Positions 1 to 7,863 of a DNA stretch of 64,000 nt are shown here, in pieces. A program made the translations under genes and the position numbers. Below the pieces are notes generated by a model. It worked only from the letters and a program-made list of their open reading frames with translations. It was not told the DNA's origin and ran no database searches. Positions within the stretch are counted from its first letter, which is position 1; every line of letters starts with the position of its first letter. Source of the DNA: Streptomyces eurocidicus (lineage in GTDB: Bacteria; Actinomycetota; Actinomycetes; Streptomycetales; Streptomycetaceae); assembly GCF_002891295.1 (NCBI RefSeq), contig NZ_LGUI01000008.1:248001-312000 (forward strand), in the 5' to 3' direction.

Positions 1-863
1 GTGAAGGCGTCGTACAGCTCCGCCACCTCGATCTCCTCCGGCGTGACGCCCGCGCGCCGGAACGCCTCGGGCCCCGAGACCGCTGCGGGGGACACCGTGA
101 AGTCCTCCCACTCCGACATCGTCGTATGCGAGACGGCGGTGCCCGAGCCCAGCACCCATACGGGTGGTTTCGCCGTGTCCGCCACATACTCCTCCCCGGC
201 CAGCAGCACGGCGCAGCCGCCGTCGGAACGTATGCAGCAGTGGAGCTTGGTGAACGGGTCGGCGATCAGCGGCCCGCCGAGGACATCGTCGACGGTGATC
301 GGGGTGCGGTACATGGCGTGCGGGTTGTGCAGGGCGTTGGCGCGGGCCTGGACGGCGACGTCGGCGAGCTGCTCCAGCGTCGTCCCGTACCGGTGCATAT
401 GGCGGCGGGCGGCCATCGCGTACTTGGCGACGAGGGTGTGACCGTAAGGAGCCTCGAACTGCGCGGGACCGTAAGGCCCCAGGGAGAGGCCGGCGGCGCG
501 GCGGCCCGCCTTGAGGTCGGCGCGGGCGGTGGAGCCGTAGACGAGGAGGACCGCGTTCGCGTGGCCCGCGGCGATGGCGTCGGCCGCGTGGGCGGCCATG
601 ACCTCCCAGGTGGAGCCGCCGACGGTGGTGGAGTCCACCCAGGTGGGCCGCAGGCCCAGGTAGTCGGCGATCTCAAGGGGGGCGAGGGTGCCGGTCCCGG
701 CGGAGGCGAGACCGTCGACGAGTCCCCGGCCGAGGCCGGAGTCGGCGAGGGCGCGCCGGGCGGCTTGCGCGTGCAGGGCGAAGGAGGTGGCGTGGTCGAC
801 CCGGCCGCAGTCCGAGAGGGAGACGCCGACGACGGCCACCTTGCGTGTGCTGCCTGGGCTCAT
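1..863 (-). CDS. Thiolase-fold lipid-transfer protein (partial, C-terminus off the left edge)
   Basis: The minus strand is open from an ATG at 863 to the window edge, giving the first 287 residues. The N-terminus reads KVAVVGVSLSDCGRV, as in thiolase-like lipid-transfer (SCP-x/Ltp) proteins. A VDSTTVGGSTWEVMAAHA stretch and an AELYDAFT motif near the end are typical of this family. Counting back from the conserved AIAAG segment, the position of the nucleophilic cysteine of true thiolases appears to be glycine, so the protein may be an Ltp-type aldolase or may act with a DUF35 partner. It is divergent from the acyl-CoA dehydrogenase at 957 and shares its promoter region, which has two CTGAC-type palindromes. 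Family assignment is strong; substrate is unknown. Confidence 0.85.
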   Translation of the reverse strand, partial: MSPGSTRKVAVVGVSLSDCGRVDHATSFALHAQAARRALADSGLGRGLVDGLASAGTGTLAPLEIADYLGLRPTWVDSTTVGGSTWEVMAAHAADAIAAGHANAVLLVYGSTARADLKAGRRAAGLSLGPYGPAQFEAPYGHTLVAKYAMAARRHMHRYGTTLEQLADVAVQARANALHNPHAMYRTPITVDDVLGGPLIADPFTKLHCCIRSDGGCAVLLAGEEYVADTAKPPVWVLGSGTAVSHTTMSEWEDFTVSPAAVSGPEAFRRAGVTPEEIEVAELYDAF

Positions 864-867
864 AAAT

Positions 868-882
868 CTGACGGTACATCAG
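868..882. promoter_or_regulatory. CTGAC-N5-GTCAG operator, copy 1
   Basis: CTGACGGTACATCAG, one mismatch to the palindrome CTGAC-N5-GTCAG. It lies 5 bases upstream of the start codon of the minus-strand thiolase-like gene. Inferred TetR-type operator shared with 9074, 16520 and 19168. Confidence 0.6.
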
Positions 883-926
883 TCATTGGGCCCCGGCTCT
901 GGGAAAGTGCTCCACGCGCCTCTAAT

Positions 927-941
927 GTGACGACCCATCAG
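927..941. promoter_or_regulatory. CTGAC-N5-GTCAG operator, copy 2 (degenerate)
   Basis: GTGACGACCCATCAG, two mismatches to CTGAC-N5-GTCAG. It lies 16 bases before the GTG start of the acyl-CoA dehydrogenase, next to its GGGAGG ribosome site. It forms a pair with the copy at 868 in the same divergent promoter. Confidence 0.45.
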
Positions 942-956
942 TATGGGAGGTCTGCC

Positions 957-2174
957 GTGGACGCCGCGCTGAGCGAGGAGCAGGAGAGGATCCGGCGCAC
1001 CCTGCGTGACGTGCTGCGGGAACGCTGCGGCCCGGGCGAGGTCAGAGCCGCGGTCCGCACCGAGGCCGGTTACGACGAGGAACTGTGGCGCCGGCTCGCC
1101 GGCCGGGTCGGGCTGGCGGGGCTGGCCGTGCCGGCCCGCTACGGCGGCGCCGGCTGCGGCCCCACGGAGCTGGCGCTGGCCTGCGAGGAGACCGGCCGGG
1201 TGCTGCTGCCGTCCCCGCTGCTGGGCACCGCCGGCCTGGTGGCTCCCCTGATCGTCGCGCTGGGCACGGAGGCGCAGCGCGCGGAGCTGCTGCCGCGGCT
1301 CGCCGCCGGTGAGCTGACGGGCGCCTTCGCCGTGCCGGCCGGGGCGCTGCCCGCCGCCCTGGGACTGACGGCGCCCAATGACGGGGACTGGTCCGGCGGC
1401 GGGCGCGCCGGTGGTGTGCAGGCCCGGCCGGCCCCGACCGGGCCGGGCTGGCGGCTCTACGGGGAGGCGTCCCAGGTACTCGGCGGGCACAGCGCCGATC
1501 TGCTGCTGGTGGCCGCCCGCACCGGAGGCTACGCGCGCGGCCGGACGCTGCTGTTCGTCCTGCGCCCCACGGGAGCGCGCGGTGTGACCCGGGCCCGGCT
1601 GACCGCCCTGGACGAGACCCGCCCGCAGGCCCGCGTCCAGCTGCGGGACACGGAGGCCGCCCTCCTGGGAGACGCGGAGGCCGACGTGCCGGACGCGCTG
1701 GCGCGGCTCGGCCGGTGCGTGGCCGCCGTGCTCGCCGCGGAGGCGGTCGGCGCGGCGGACCGGGCGCTGGAGCGGACGGTCGCCCACGCGTGCACCCGGG
1801 AGCAGTTCGGCAGACCGATCGGGTCGTTCCAGGCGGTCAAGCACCGGCTGGCCGATCTGTACGTGGCGGTGCAGGCGGCGCGTTCGGCCGCGTACTACGC
1901 GGCCTGGGCGGTAGGCGGGGGCGCCACGGACGACGGCACGGCGGGCGGGCTCGCGCTCGCGCAGGCCCTGGAGGCGCTGCGCAAGGTCGCGGGCGAGGCC
2001 GTACAACTCCACGGAGGTATCGGAGTGACGTGGGAGCACGAGGTGCAGCTGTACTTCAAACGGGCCGCGTCGGACGAGCTGTTGTTCGGTCCCGTCCACC
2101 GGTTGCGGGCCCGCGCGGCGGACGAGGCCGGGCTGTTTGCCGGCCGGACGGCCGGGGAAGCGGTGGCCCTGTGA
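957..2174 (+). CDS. Acyl-CoA dehydrogenase
   Basis: 405 residues from the GTG at 957, chosen because GGGAGG lies 6 bases upstream and the protein then starts at the usual SEEQERIRRTLRDVL helix; the frame stays open further upstream only because of GC richness. The C-terminal signature CTREQFGRPIGSFQAVKHRL and QLHGGIGVTWEHE are clear acyl-CoA dehydrogenase motifs. The FAD enzyme would introduce the alpha-beta double bond into an acyl-CoA thioester. Its stop overlaps the GTG of the next gene by four bases (GTGA), so the two are translationally coupled. The middle of the protein (about residues 120-210) is divergent. Substrate is unknown; the surroundings suggest a branched or cyclic acid. Confidence 0.88.
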   Translation: MDAALSEEQERIRRTLRDVLRERCGPGEVRAAVRTEAGYDEELWRRLAGRVGLAGLAVPARYGGAGCGPTELALACEETGRVLLPSPLLGTAGLVAPLIVALGTEAQRAELLPRLAAGELTGAFAVPAGALPAALGLTAPNDGDWSGGGRAGGVQARPAPTGPGWRLYGEASQVLGGHSADLLLVAARTGGYARGRTLLFVLRPTGARGVTRARLTALDETRPQARVQLRDTEAALLGDAEADVPDALARLGRCVAAVLAAEAVGAADRALERTVAHACTREQFGRPIGSFQAVKHRLADLYVAVQAARSAAYYAAWAVGGGATDDGTAGGLALAQALEALRKVAGEAVQLHGGIGVTWEHEVQLYFKRAASDELLFGPVHRLRARAADEAGLFAGRTAGEAVAL

Positions 2175-2713
2175 CGAACGCCGTGGAGCGCATCGTGAGA
2201 AGGGTGTCCTCGACTCGTACGTTCGCGAGGATCGCGCCGCATGTCGTACCGGCCCTCGACCGGGCCGTGCACCGGTTGACCGGCGGCAGGAGGATGCTCA
2301 GCGACCGGATGCTGCCGAGCCTCGTCCTGACGGCGAAGGGGGCGAGGAGCGGGCGCCTCCGGCGGACACCGCTCGCGTGCATGCGGGAGGGCGATCCGGC
2401 GAGCGCCTGGGTGCTGGTCGGCAGCAACTTCGGCAGGCCGGGGCACCCCGCCTGGACGGGGAACCTGCTGGCGCACCCGGATGCGGAGATCAGCTGGAAG
2501 GGACGGGACGTCCCCGTACGGGCACGGCTGCTGGGCGGGGCGGAGCGGGAGACCGCGTGGGCGGCGGTGGTGCGGTTCTGGCCTCCGTACGCGCGCTATC
2601 AGGCGCGGGTGGAGCGGGAGATCCGGCTCTTCAAGCTGGTGCCGAGGGATGTGGCGGACCCGGGGGCCGCGGGGGCTTCGGGAGAGGGCCCGGTCGCCGG
2701 GCCCGGACGCTGA
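2171..2713 (+). CDS. Deazaflavin (F420)-dependent nitroreductase-family protein (DUF385-like)
   Basis: 180 residues from GTG 2171, which overlaps the stop of the acyl-CoA dehydrogenase. The central block VLVGSNFGRPGHPAWTGNLL followed by AHPDAEISWKG and VPVRAR is the signature of the deazaflavin-dependent oxidoreductase family (Ddn-like split-barrel), which uses F420. The N-terminal 60 residues form a helical lead, and the last 20 residues are a Gly/Ala-rich tail. Co-transcription with an acyl-CoA dehydrogenase suggests reduction of a pathway intermediate. FbiC at 36.8 kb would supply the F420 precursor. The family is well supported; the reaction is not known. Confidence 0.82.
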   Translation: MTNAVERIVRRVSSTRTFARIAPHVVPALDRAVHRLTGGRRMLSDRMLPSLVLTAKGARSGRLRRTPLACMREGDPASAWVLVGSNFGRPGHPAWTGNLLAHPDAEISWKGRDVPVRARLLGGAERETAWAAVVRFWPPYARYQARVEREIRLFKLVPRDVADPGAAGASGEGPVAGPGR

Positions 2714-2821
2714 GCGGAGGTCGCGGGGCGACGGGCGGTGGAGGTCACTGCGGCGGGCCGCTCCGGGCCGAGCCGGTGCGGCCCGCCGCTGCGATGACAG
2801 GACGTGCGAGGAGCCGGCGCG

Positions 2822-3469
2822 CTACCTGGTCGGCTTCTTGCCGGTGATGCCGAGGTGGACGAGGAGCGCGAGGTTCGGCTTCAGCTCGGCCTGCTTGACC
2901 CCCCAGCTCTGGAAGCCCTTCTGGTGCGAGGCGACCGCGGCGAGCATCGCGACGAGCGAGCCCGCGACCGCCGCGGGGTTGACGTCCTTGTCCACCTTGC
3001 CCTTGGTCTGGAGCTCCTTGACGGAGTCGGTGAGGGAGCTGGTGACGGCGTTGAGGATCTTCATACGGATCTTGTAGAACCGCTTGTCGCCCTCGGCCGC
3101 CCCGAGGTCCACGACGCGCAGGATGGCGTCGTGCTTGCGCCAGAACCCGAGGAAGCCGTCGACCAGCTCCTCGGCCGCCTGCCAGCCGGACTTGCCGACC
3201 CAGGAACGTCCGGCGACGAGATCGGTCAGGCTTGCGCCTTCCTTCGCCATTTCCTCGGCGATCTCCAGCACCGCGCCCTCGACGTCGGGGAAGTACTGGT
3301 AGAAGGTGGCGGGGGAGGTGCCGGCCTTGCGCGCGACGTCGATGACCTTCACGTCGCGATAGGGCGAGGAGCTGAGCATTTCGCTGAGGCAGTCGAGCAG
3401 CTTCTGCCGCGTCGCCTGGCCGCGTCGGCCGGCCACGCGGCCGTCGACGGTGCGTACTTGTCCTGTCAT
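2822..3469 (-). CDS. TetR-family transcriptional regulator
   Basis: 215 residues. Residues about 18-65 form a TetR DNA-binding domain with recognition-helix region VARKAGTSPATFYQYFPD. The rest is a helical ligand-binding domain of usual length. It converges with the DUF385 gene and its start region overlaps a CTGAC-type palindrome (3463-3477), which suggests autoregulation. Since near-identical palindromes precede the acyl-CoA ligase, amidohydrolase, LLM and dehydrogenase genes, it is the best candidate for their local repressor, probably released by an acyl-CoA. This regulatory assignment is inference. Confidence 0.88.
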   Translation of the reverse strand: MTGQVRTVDGRVAGRRGQATRQKLLDCLSEMLSSSPYRDVKVIDVARKAGTSPATFYQYFPDVEGAVLEIAEEMAKEGASLTDLVAGRSWVGKSGWQAAEELVDGFLGFWRKHDAILRVVDLGAAEGDKRFYKIRMKILNAVTSSLTDSVKELQTKGKVDKDVNPAAVAGSLVAMLAAVASHQKGFQSWGVKQAELKPNLALLVHLGITGKKPTR

Positions 3470-3477
3470 GCCGTCAG
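3463..3477. promoter_or_regulatory. CTGAC-N5-GTCAG-like site over the tetR start
   Basis: CTGTCATGCCGTCAG, one mismatch to the palindrome. It includes the tetR start codon (3467-3469), where repressor binding could block transcription or translation. A one-mismatch match is expected about twice by chance in the window, so location is the main support. Confidence 0.4.
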
Positions 3478-3972
3478 CTTACCGAGGGGTGATCGGAGCG
3501 CGATTCGGCCGCATGCAAATGGGGGCAGGGGGGTGGGGAGGGGTGTAAGGCCAGCTCAGGCGGCATATCGAGGCCCGCCGGGAGATCGGGACGGATTGGC
3601 CCGTACCGGTGAATCGTCTTATCAACAGGCTGTGGACAAGGCCGGTCGAGCGGACTCCCCGGGGTTATCCACAGGGCCGGGCGAAACGCTCGGCACCCCG
3701 ATAACGTGGCAGTCGGAACAGCGTGCGCGGGGCAGGGCGGAGCCCCTCTGATCGTAACGGAGAGTCACGGAGCGGGAGGCGGGCCGGAGGCAGGGTTCAG
3801 GTCGCGGGACAGGACGTTCCGCATGTGGTGGAGACACGGCGAAGCACGACCCGGGTTCGCAACCGCGGCCTTCGCCAGGAAGAATCAGCATGCGTACCCC
3901 CGGAGATAATTCGCGGTGAGACGCTGCACGGGGCTGAATCCCTTCAAGCCCCCACGGGGAGGTGGCAGGCCA
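3478..3972. other. Intergenic region between tetR and afsK
   Basis: About 500 bases without a convincing gene, holding the divergent promoters of tetR and afsK and a group of DnaA-box-like 9-mers at 3619-3673. The 3900-3970 part precedes the GGGGAGG ribosome site of afsK (about 3957-3963). Confidence 0.6.
3619..3673. promoter_or_regulatory. Cluster of DnaA-box-like 9-mers
   Basis: Three 9-mers within 55 bases: TTATCAACA at 3619-3627 (+), TTGTCCACA on the minus strand at 3631-3639, and TTATCCACA at 3665-3673 (+). The last two match the bacterial DnaA-box consensus exactly. It is too small to be an actinomycete oriC and no dnaA or dnaN is nearby. DnaA-mediated regulation of afsK or tetR, or DnaA titration, is possible. 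Confidence 0.55.
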
Positions 3973-6505
3973 GTGGTGGAGCAGCTTACGCAGCACGACC
4001 CGAGACGGATCGGCCCGTTCGAGGTGCTCGGCCGACTCGGCGCCGGCGGCATGGGGCTGGTCTATCTCGCCCGCTCGGCATCGGGCCGACGGGTCGCGAT
4101 CAAGACGGTGCGCACGGAGCTGGCGGAGGACCAGCTCTTCCGGGTCCGCTTCACCCGTGAGGTGGAGGCGGCCCGGGCGGTCAGCGGTTTCTACACCGCC
4201 GCCGTCGTCGACGCCGACCCGCGCGCGGCCGTGCCCTGGCTGGCCACCGCGTACGTCCCCGCACCCTCGCTCGAGGAGATCGTCAACGAGTGCGGGCCCC
4301 TCCCGGCCCAGGCCGTGCGCTGGCTGGCCGCCGGGGTCGCCGAGGCCCTCCAGTCCATCCACGGCGCGGGCCTCGTGCACCGCGACCTCAAGCCGTCCAA
4401 TGTGCTGGTCGTCGAGGACGGCCCCCGCGTCATCGACTTCGGCATCGCCTCGGGCGTCTCCAACACCCGGCTGACGATGACCAACGTCGCGGTCGGCACC
4501 CCGGCCTACATGTCGCCCGAACAGGCACGCGACTCCCGCAGCGTCACGGGCGCCAGCGACATCTTCTCGCTCGGCTCCACCCTGGTCTTCGCCGCCACCG
4601 GCCACGCCCCCTTCCACGGGGCGAACCCCGTGGAGACCGTCTTCATGCTGCTCAGGGAGGGCCCCGACCTCAGCGGCCTGCCGGACGAGCTGCGCCCGCT
4701 GATCGACTCCTGTATGCAGACGGCGGCGGAGCTCCGGCCGACCCCCGCCGACCTTCAGGCCGAGCTGGCGCCCCACCTCTTCGCCTCCGGCGGGGGCGAC
4801 GACAGCGGCACGGCCTCCGCCTGGCTGCCGGACAACGCCACCGGCCTCATCGAGCAGCGCCGGGCCGGGCAGCGGCCCGCGGCGGCGGCCGGTGCCGGCG
4901 CCCGGGGCGGCCGGGCGCGGTCCGTGGCCCCGCCCGCCCCGCACAGCCTCCGACCCCGCCGCGCGGCCCCGTCCCGGCGTACGAGCCGCCCGCCGCCGAC
5001 GCCCGCAGCGGCCCCGCGTGGGGTGACGGCGGCACCGGCCGCTCGGGCATGGCCGCCGTCCGTGACCCGCGCGGCGGCCTGGGCGCGCCGCCCGCCGGGC
5101 CCGGCACCGGCCAGGCCGGCGGGCAGGGCAGGCACGCCGCCGCGCCGGTGCCCGCGCACGACGGCTCCGTACGGCTGGCCGGCTCGCAGGTGCCCATCGG
5201 CCCCGGTCCACGCGTCGCCGACGGCCGGGAGTCCCAGGCCCGCACGGGCACCGGGCCGCCACCGGCTGGGTGCGGCCCCCGGCCGGCCTCCCGGCCACCG
5301 CCCCGGCCGCCGCGTCCGTGCCGGTGCAGGCGCCCGCCCCGCAGGGCGACGGCGGCAACACCCAGGGCGAGCCCGGCCGTTGGCGGCCGTGGCGCTTCCG
5401 GATGTCCAACGACGTCTGGGGCACGCCGACCGTCGCCGGTGATCTGCTGTACGTCACCTCCTTCGAGGTCCACGCCCTCGATGTCGCCAGTGGGCGACGG
5501 CAGTTCAAGACGCGGGACGTCGCCTGGGCGATGGCCGTGGCGGACGGCCGCATCCACGCCTCGGACGGCCCGACGCTCTACGCGCTGGACGCGGCCGACG
5601 GCGCCGAGCGGTGGCGGCTGGCCACCGACGGCTGGGTCTACTCCCTCCGCGCCGACCGGGGCACGGTCGTCACGGGCACGCGCGGCGGCGGCGTTCAGGC
5701 GTGGGAGGCGGCCAACGGCGAGCTGCTGTGGGAGATGGGCGGCCTCCAGACCGATTTCGAGACGCCCGACTGCGGTCCCTTCCTCCAGGACGGCACCGTC
5801 TATGTGTGGGCCGACGCCCGGCTGCGCGCCCTGGAGGCGCGCACGGGCGCCGAGCGCTGGTCGTACCCCGTGGGCGACACGGCGGCGTGCGGCGGTGTGC
5901 CGGTGCGGCTGCTGCCCGCCCCGGACGGCGTCGTCTACGTCGTGGCGGGCACGCGCGTCCTCGCCATCGACGTGGCGCGCGGCGACGTCCGCTGGCGGTT
6001 CGAGGCGCCGGCCGTCTTCCTCAGCCCGCCGGCCTACGCGCCGGGGCCCGCGGTGACGGGCGGCGGTGTCTATGCGGCCGACTATCTGGGCACGGTCTAC
6101 GCCCTGGACGCGGCGACCGGCCGCGACCGCTGGCGCATCGCGACGGAGCCCCGGCAGTCGACGGAGCCGGTGCTGGTGGCGGCCGGTTCCGTGCACCTGG
6201 GCAGCGGCGGCGCGCTCTACACCCTGGACGCGGTCACCGGCACCCCGAGGTGGCGCTTCGCGGCGGGCGGCGACGTCGTGGGCGCCCCGGTCGTCGCCGA
6301 CGGCCGGGTCCACTTCGGCTCCGCCGACCACTGCCTCTACACGGTCGACGCGGCGGGCGGCCAGCTCCGCTGGAAGCTGGCGACCGGCGGCGAGATCACG
6401 GGCTCGCCCGTGGCGACGGGCGGCGTGGTCTACGCGTGCAGCAAGGACCGCTGTGTCTACGCCCTGGACGCCGCCAAGGGCACGGGCCTCACCCAGCGCC
6501 GCTGA
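3973..6505 (+). pseudogene. afsK: AfsK Ser/Thr protein kinase with PQQ-type beta-propeller; frame broken twice
   Basis: AfsK autophosphorylates and phosphorylates AfsR in the Streptomyces antibiotic cascade. From GTG 3973 the product starts VEQLTQHDPRRIGPFEVLG like known AfsK. It has a G-loop (LGAGGMGLVYLA), Lys in VAIKTV, HRDLKPSN and DFGIA. The linker then moves to a second frame (PVPAYEPPAADARSG to VPIGPGPRVADGRESQ, about 4965-5240) and a third from about 5255. The third frame encodes GWVRPPAGL and about 400 residues of repeats (LYALDA, VYALDAATGRDRWRI) ending at 6505. Breaks lie at about 4895-4965 and 5235-5262. Each is explained by one missing base; restoring two bases gives about 844 residues, close to my memory of about 800 for the S. 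coelicolor protein. Both breaks are in GC-rich linker DNA, so assembly error is as likely as real inactivation. Confidence 0.88.
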
Positions 6506-6588
6506 GCCCCGCCGCAGACGGCGGCGCGGACGGCGGCGCGAGGGGCGGCGGAGCCCCCGGGCGGTCGGCGGTGATGCCCGCGGCCCGT

Positions 6589-6612
6589 GCGCCTACCGCG
6601 TGCGGTAGGCGC
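6589..6612. terminator. Perfect 11-bp inverted repeat at convergent gene ends
   Basis: GCGCCTACCGC-GT-GCGGTAGGCGC lies between the convergent ends of afsK and the crotonase gene and includes the crotonase stop codon (TAG at 6595-6593). No T-run follows. It could act as a bidirectional terminator or mRNA-end stabiliser. Confidence 0.5.
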
Positions 6613-7375
6613 GGCTCCGGGCGGTGAAGAGGCGCGCCTGGTCGGCCGCCGGGCGGTTGCCGAGGGAGATCAGGTGCGGGGCGAGGGCGAAGGCCCGCTC
6701 CCGGGTGGCCTCCTTGGCCGCCCACAGGGCCCGGACTGTGCCCTGGACCGCCTCGGTGGGGTAGGAGGCGAGGACCGCCGCCGCGCGGAGGGCGGCCGGG
6801 ACCGCGCCGCCCGGCGGGGTGAGCTCGGAGACCAGCCCGGTCTCGTACGCGCGCCGGGCGGAGAGGCGCTCGGCCGTGCCCATCAGGGCCAGCCGGGCGG
6901 CTTCGCCGAAGGGCATGCGCTGGGCCAGGTGGACCGCCTCGTAGGCGCTGACCATGCCGTACGAGGTGTGCGGGTCGAAGAAGACGGCGTTCTCGGAGGC
7001 CACGACGAACTCCGACTCGCCCAGGAGGTAGAACGCCCCGCCGCACGCCATCCCGCCGACCGCCGCGACGACCGGCTTCCACAGGTCGGCGGCCTTGGGG
7101 CCGACGGTCAGGAGCGGGTCGTCGACCGAGTACGGGGAGGGTGGCTGCGGGACGTCGGCGGAGCGGTCGATGCCGGTGCAGAACGCCCGGTCCCCGGCGC
7201 CGGTGAGGACGACGGCGCGCACGGCCGCGTCGTGGCGGAAGCCCCGCCACACGTCGGCGAGCCGGGCGGCGGTGGCCGGGTCGATCGCGTTGTGGCGCTC
7301 GGGGCGGTCGAGGGTGACGAGGGCGACGCCGTCCGCGCCGATCTCCGTACGGACCGTCGGCGCGGCGCCGGTCAT
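6593..7375 (-). CDS. Enoyl-CoA hydratase/isomerase (crotonase) family protein
   Basis: 260 residues from ATG 7375, whose start overlaps the DUF35 stop by four bases (ATGA). Crotonase features are VALVTLDRPERHNAID, the oxyanion region AFCTGIDRS and the glycine-rich VVAAVGGMACGGAFYLL. At the usual second oxyanion/catalytic segment (family G-x-PE-x-x-LG) it reads FFDPHTSYGMVSAYEA, so the common catalytic glutamate seems absent. It may be an isomerase or hydrolase-type crotonase rather than a classical hydratase. Third gene of a minus-strand operon with the thiolase-like and DUF35 genes. The family is certain; the reaction is unknown. Confidence 0.87.
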   Translation of the reverse strand: MTGAAPTVRTEIGADGVALVTLDRPERHNAIDPATAARLADVWRGFRHDAAVRAVVLTGAGDRAFCTGIDRSADVPQPPSPYSVDDPLLTVGPKAADLWKPVVAAVGGMACGGAFYLLGESEFVVASENAVFFDPHTSYGMVSAYEAVHLAQRMPFGEAARLALMGTAERLSARRAYETGLVSELTPPGGAVPAALRAAAVLASYPTEAVQGTVRALWAAKEATRERAFALAPHLISLGNRPAADQARLFTARSRAYRTR

Positions 7376-7857
7376 GGCCGCTCCAGCAGCCAGCGGGGCA
7401 CGGTGACGCCTTCGGCGAGCTCGTCGAAGGTCACGCGCACGGACGCCCCGATCCGCAGCAGGGCGGGGTCCAGGGAGTCGAGCCGGGCGCCCGGCGCGGC
7501 GACGACGTTCCCGACGAGGCGGATGCGGGGGGCGTCGGCCAGCTCCACGACCGCCACGTTGTACGGGGCCCGGTCGGCGTAGAAGGGCAGGAGCGGCGGG
7601 TGGGGCAGCACGTACGACCAGATGCGGCCGCGGCCCGTCATCCGCCGCCAAGCGGTGGCGAAGGACTGGCAGTGCGGGCAGCACGGGCGGGGCGGGAAGC
7701 GCGGCTCGTGGCAGTCCGCGCAGGTCTGGACGCGGAGTTCGCCGCGGGCGGCGAACTCCCAGAAGGGGGCGCCGTCCTCGTCCGGTTCGGGCAGCAGGGG
7801 GCCCGGCGGCCGGGTGTCGGGCCCGTTGTCAGTGGTGCCCCTCATGATGGAGGACAT
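7372..7857 (-). CDS. DUF35 / OB-fold zinc-ribbon acyl-CoA-binding protein
   Basis: 161 residues. A rubredoxin-like zinc ribbon (CADC ... CCPHC, about residues 46-62) is followed by an OB fold (WSYVLPHPPLLPFYADRAPYNVAVVEL ... RLVGNVV). Such proteins pair with thiolase-fold partners; in mycobacterial steroid side-chain degradation the DUF35 part of ChsH2 forms the Ltp2 aldolase complex. Here it lies six bases downstream of the thiolase-like gene and overlaps the crotonase start, so one complex with the thiolase-like protein is likely. A start at the internal ATG (MRGTTD) is possible; the longer one has AGGAG about ten bases upstream. Confidence 0.87.
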   Translation of the reverse strand: MSSIMRGTTDNGPDTRPPGPLLPEPDEDGAPFWEFAARGELRVQTCADCHEPRFPPRPCCPHCQSFATAWRRMTGRGRIWSYVLPHPPLLPFYADRAPYNVAVVELADAPRIRLVGNVVAAPGARLDSLDPALLRIGASVRVTFDELAEGVTVPRWLLERP

Positions 7858-7863
7858 GAAGAC

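Noticed and set aside
126..956. N-terminal extension of the acyl-CoA dehydrogenase
   Set aside because: The frame is open upstream only by GC bias and lies opposite the thiolase-like gene; the family start and a GGGAGG site fix the start at 957.
3619..3673. Chromosomal origin of replication
   Set aside because: Only three boxes; actinomycete oriC has many more and lies between dnaA and dnaN, which are absent here.
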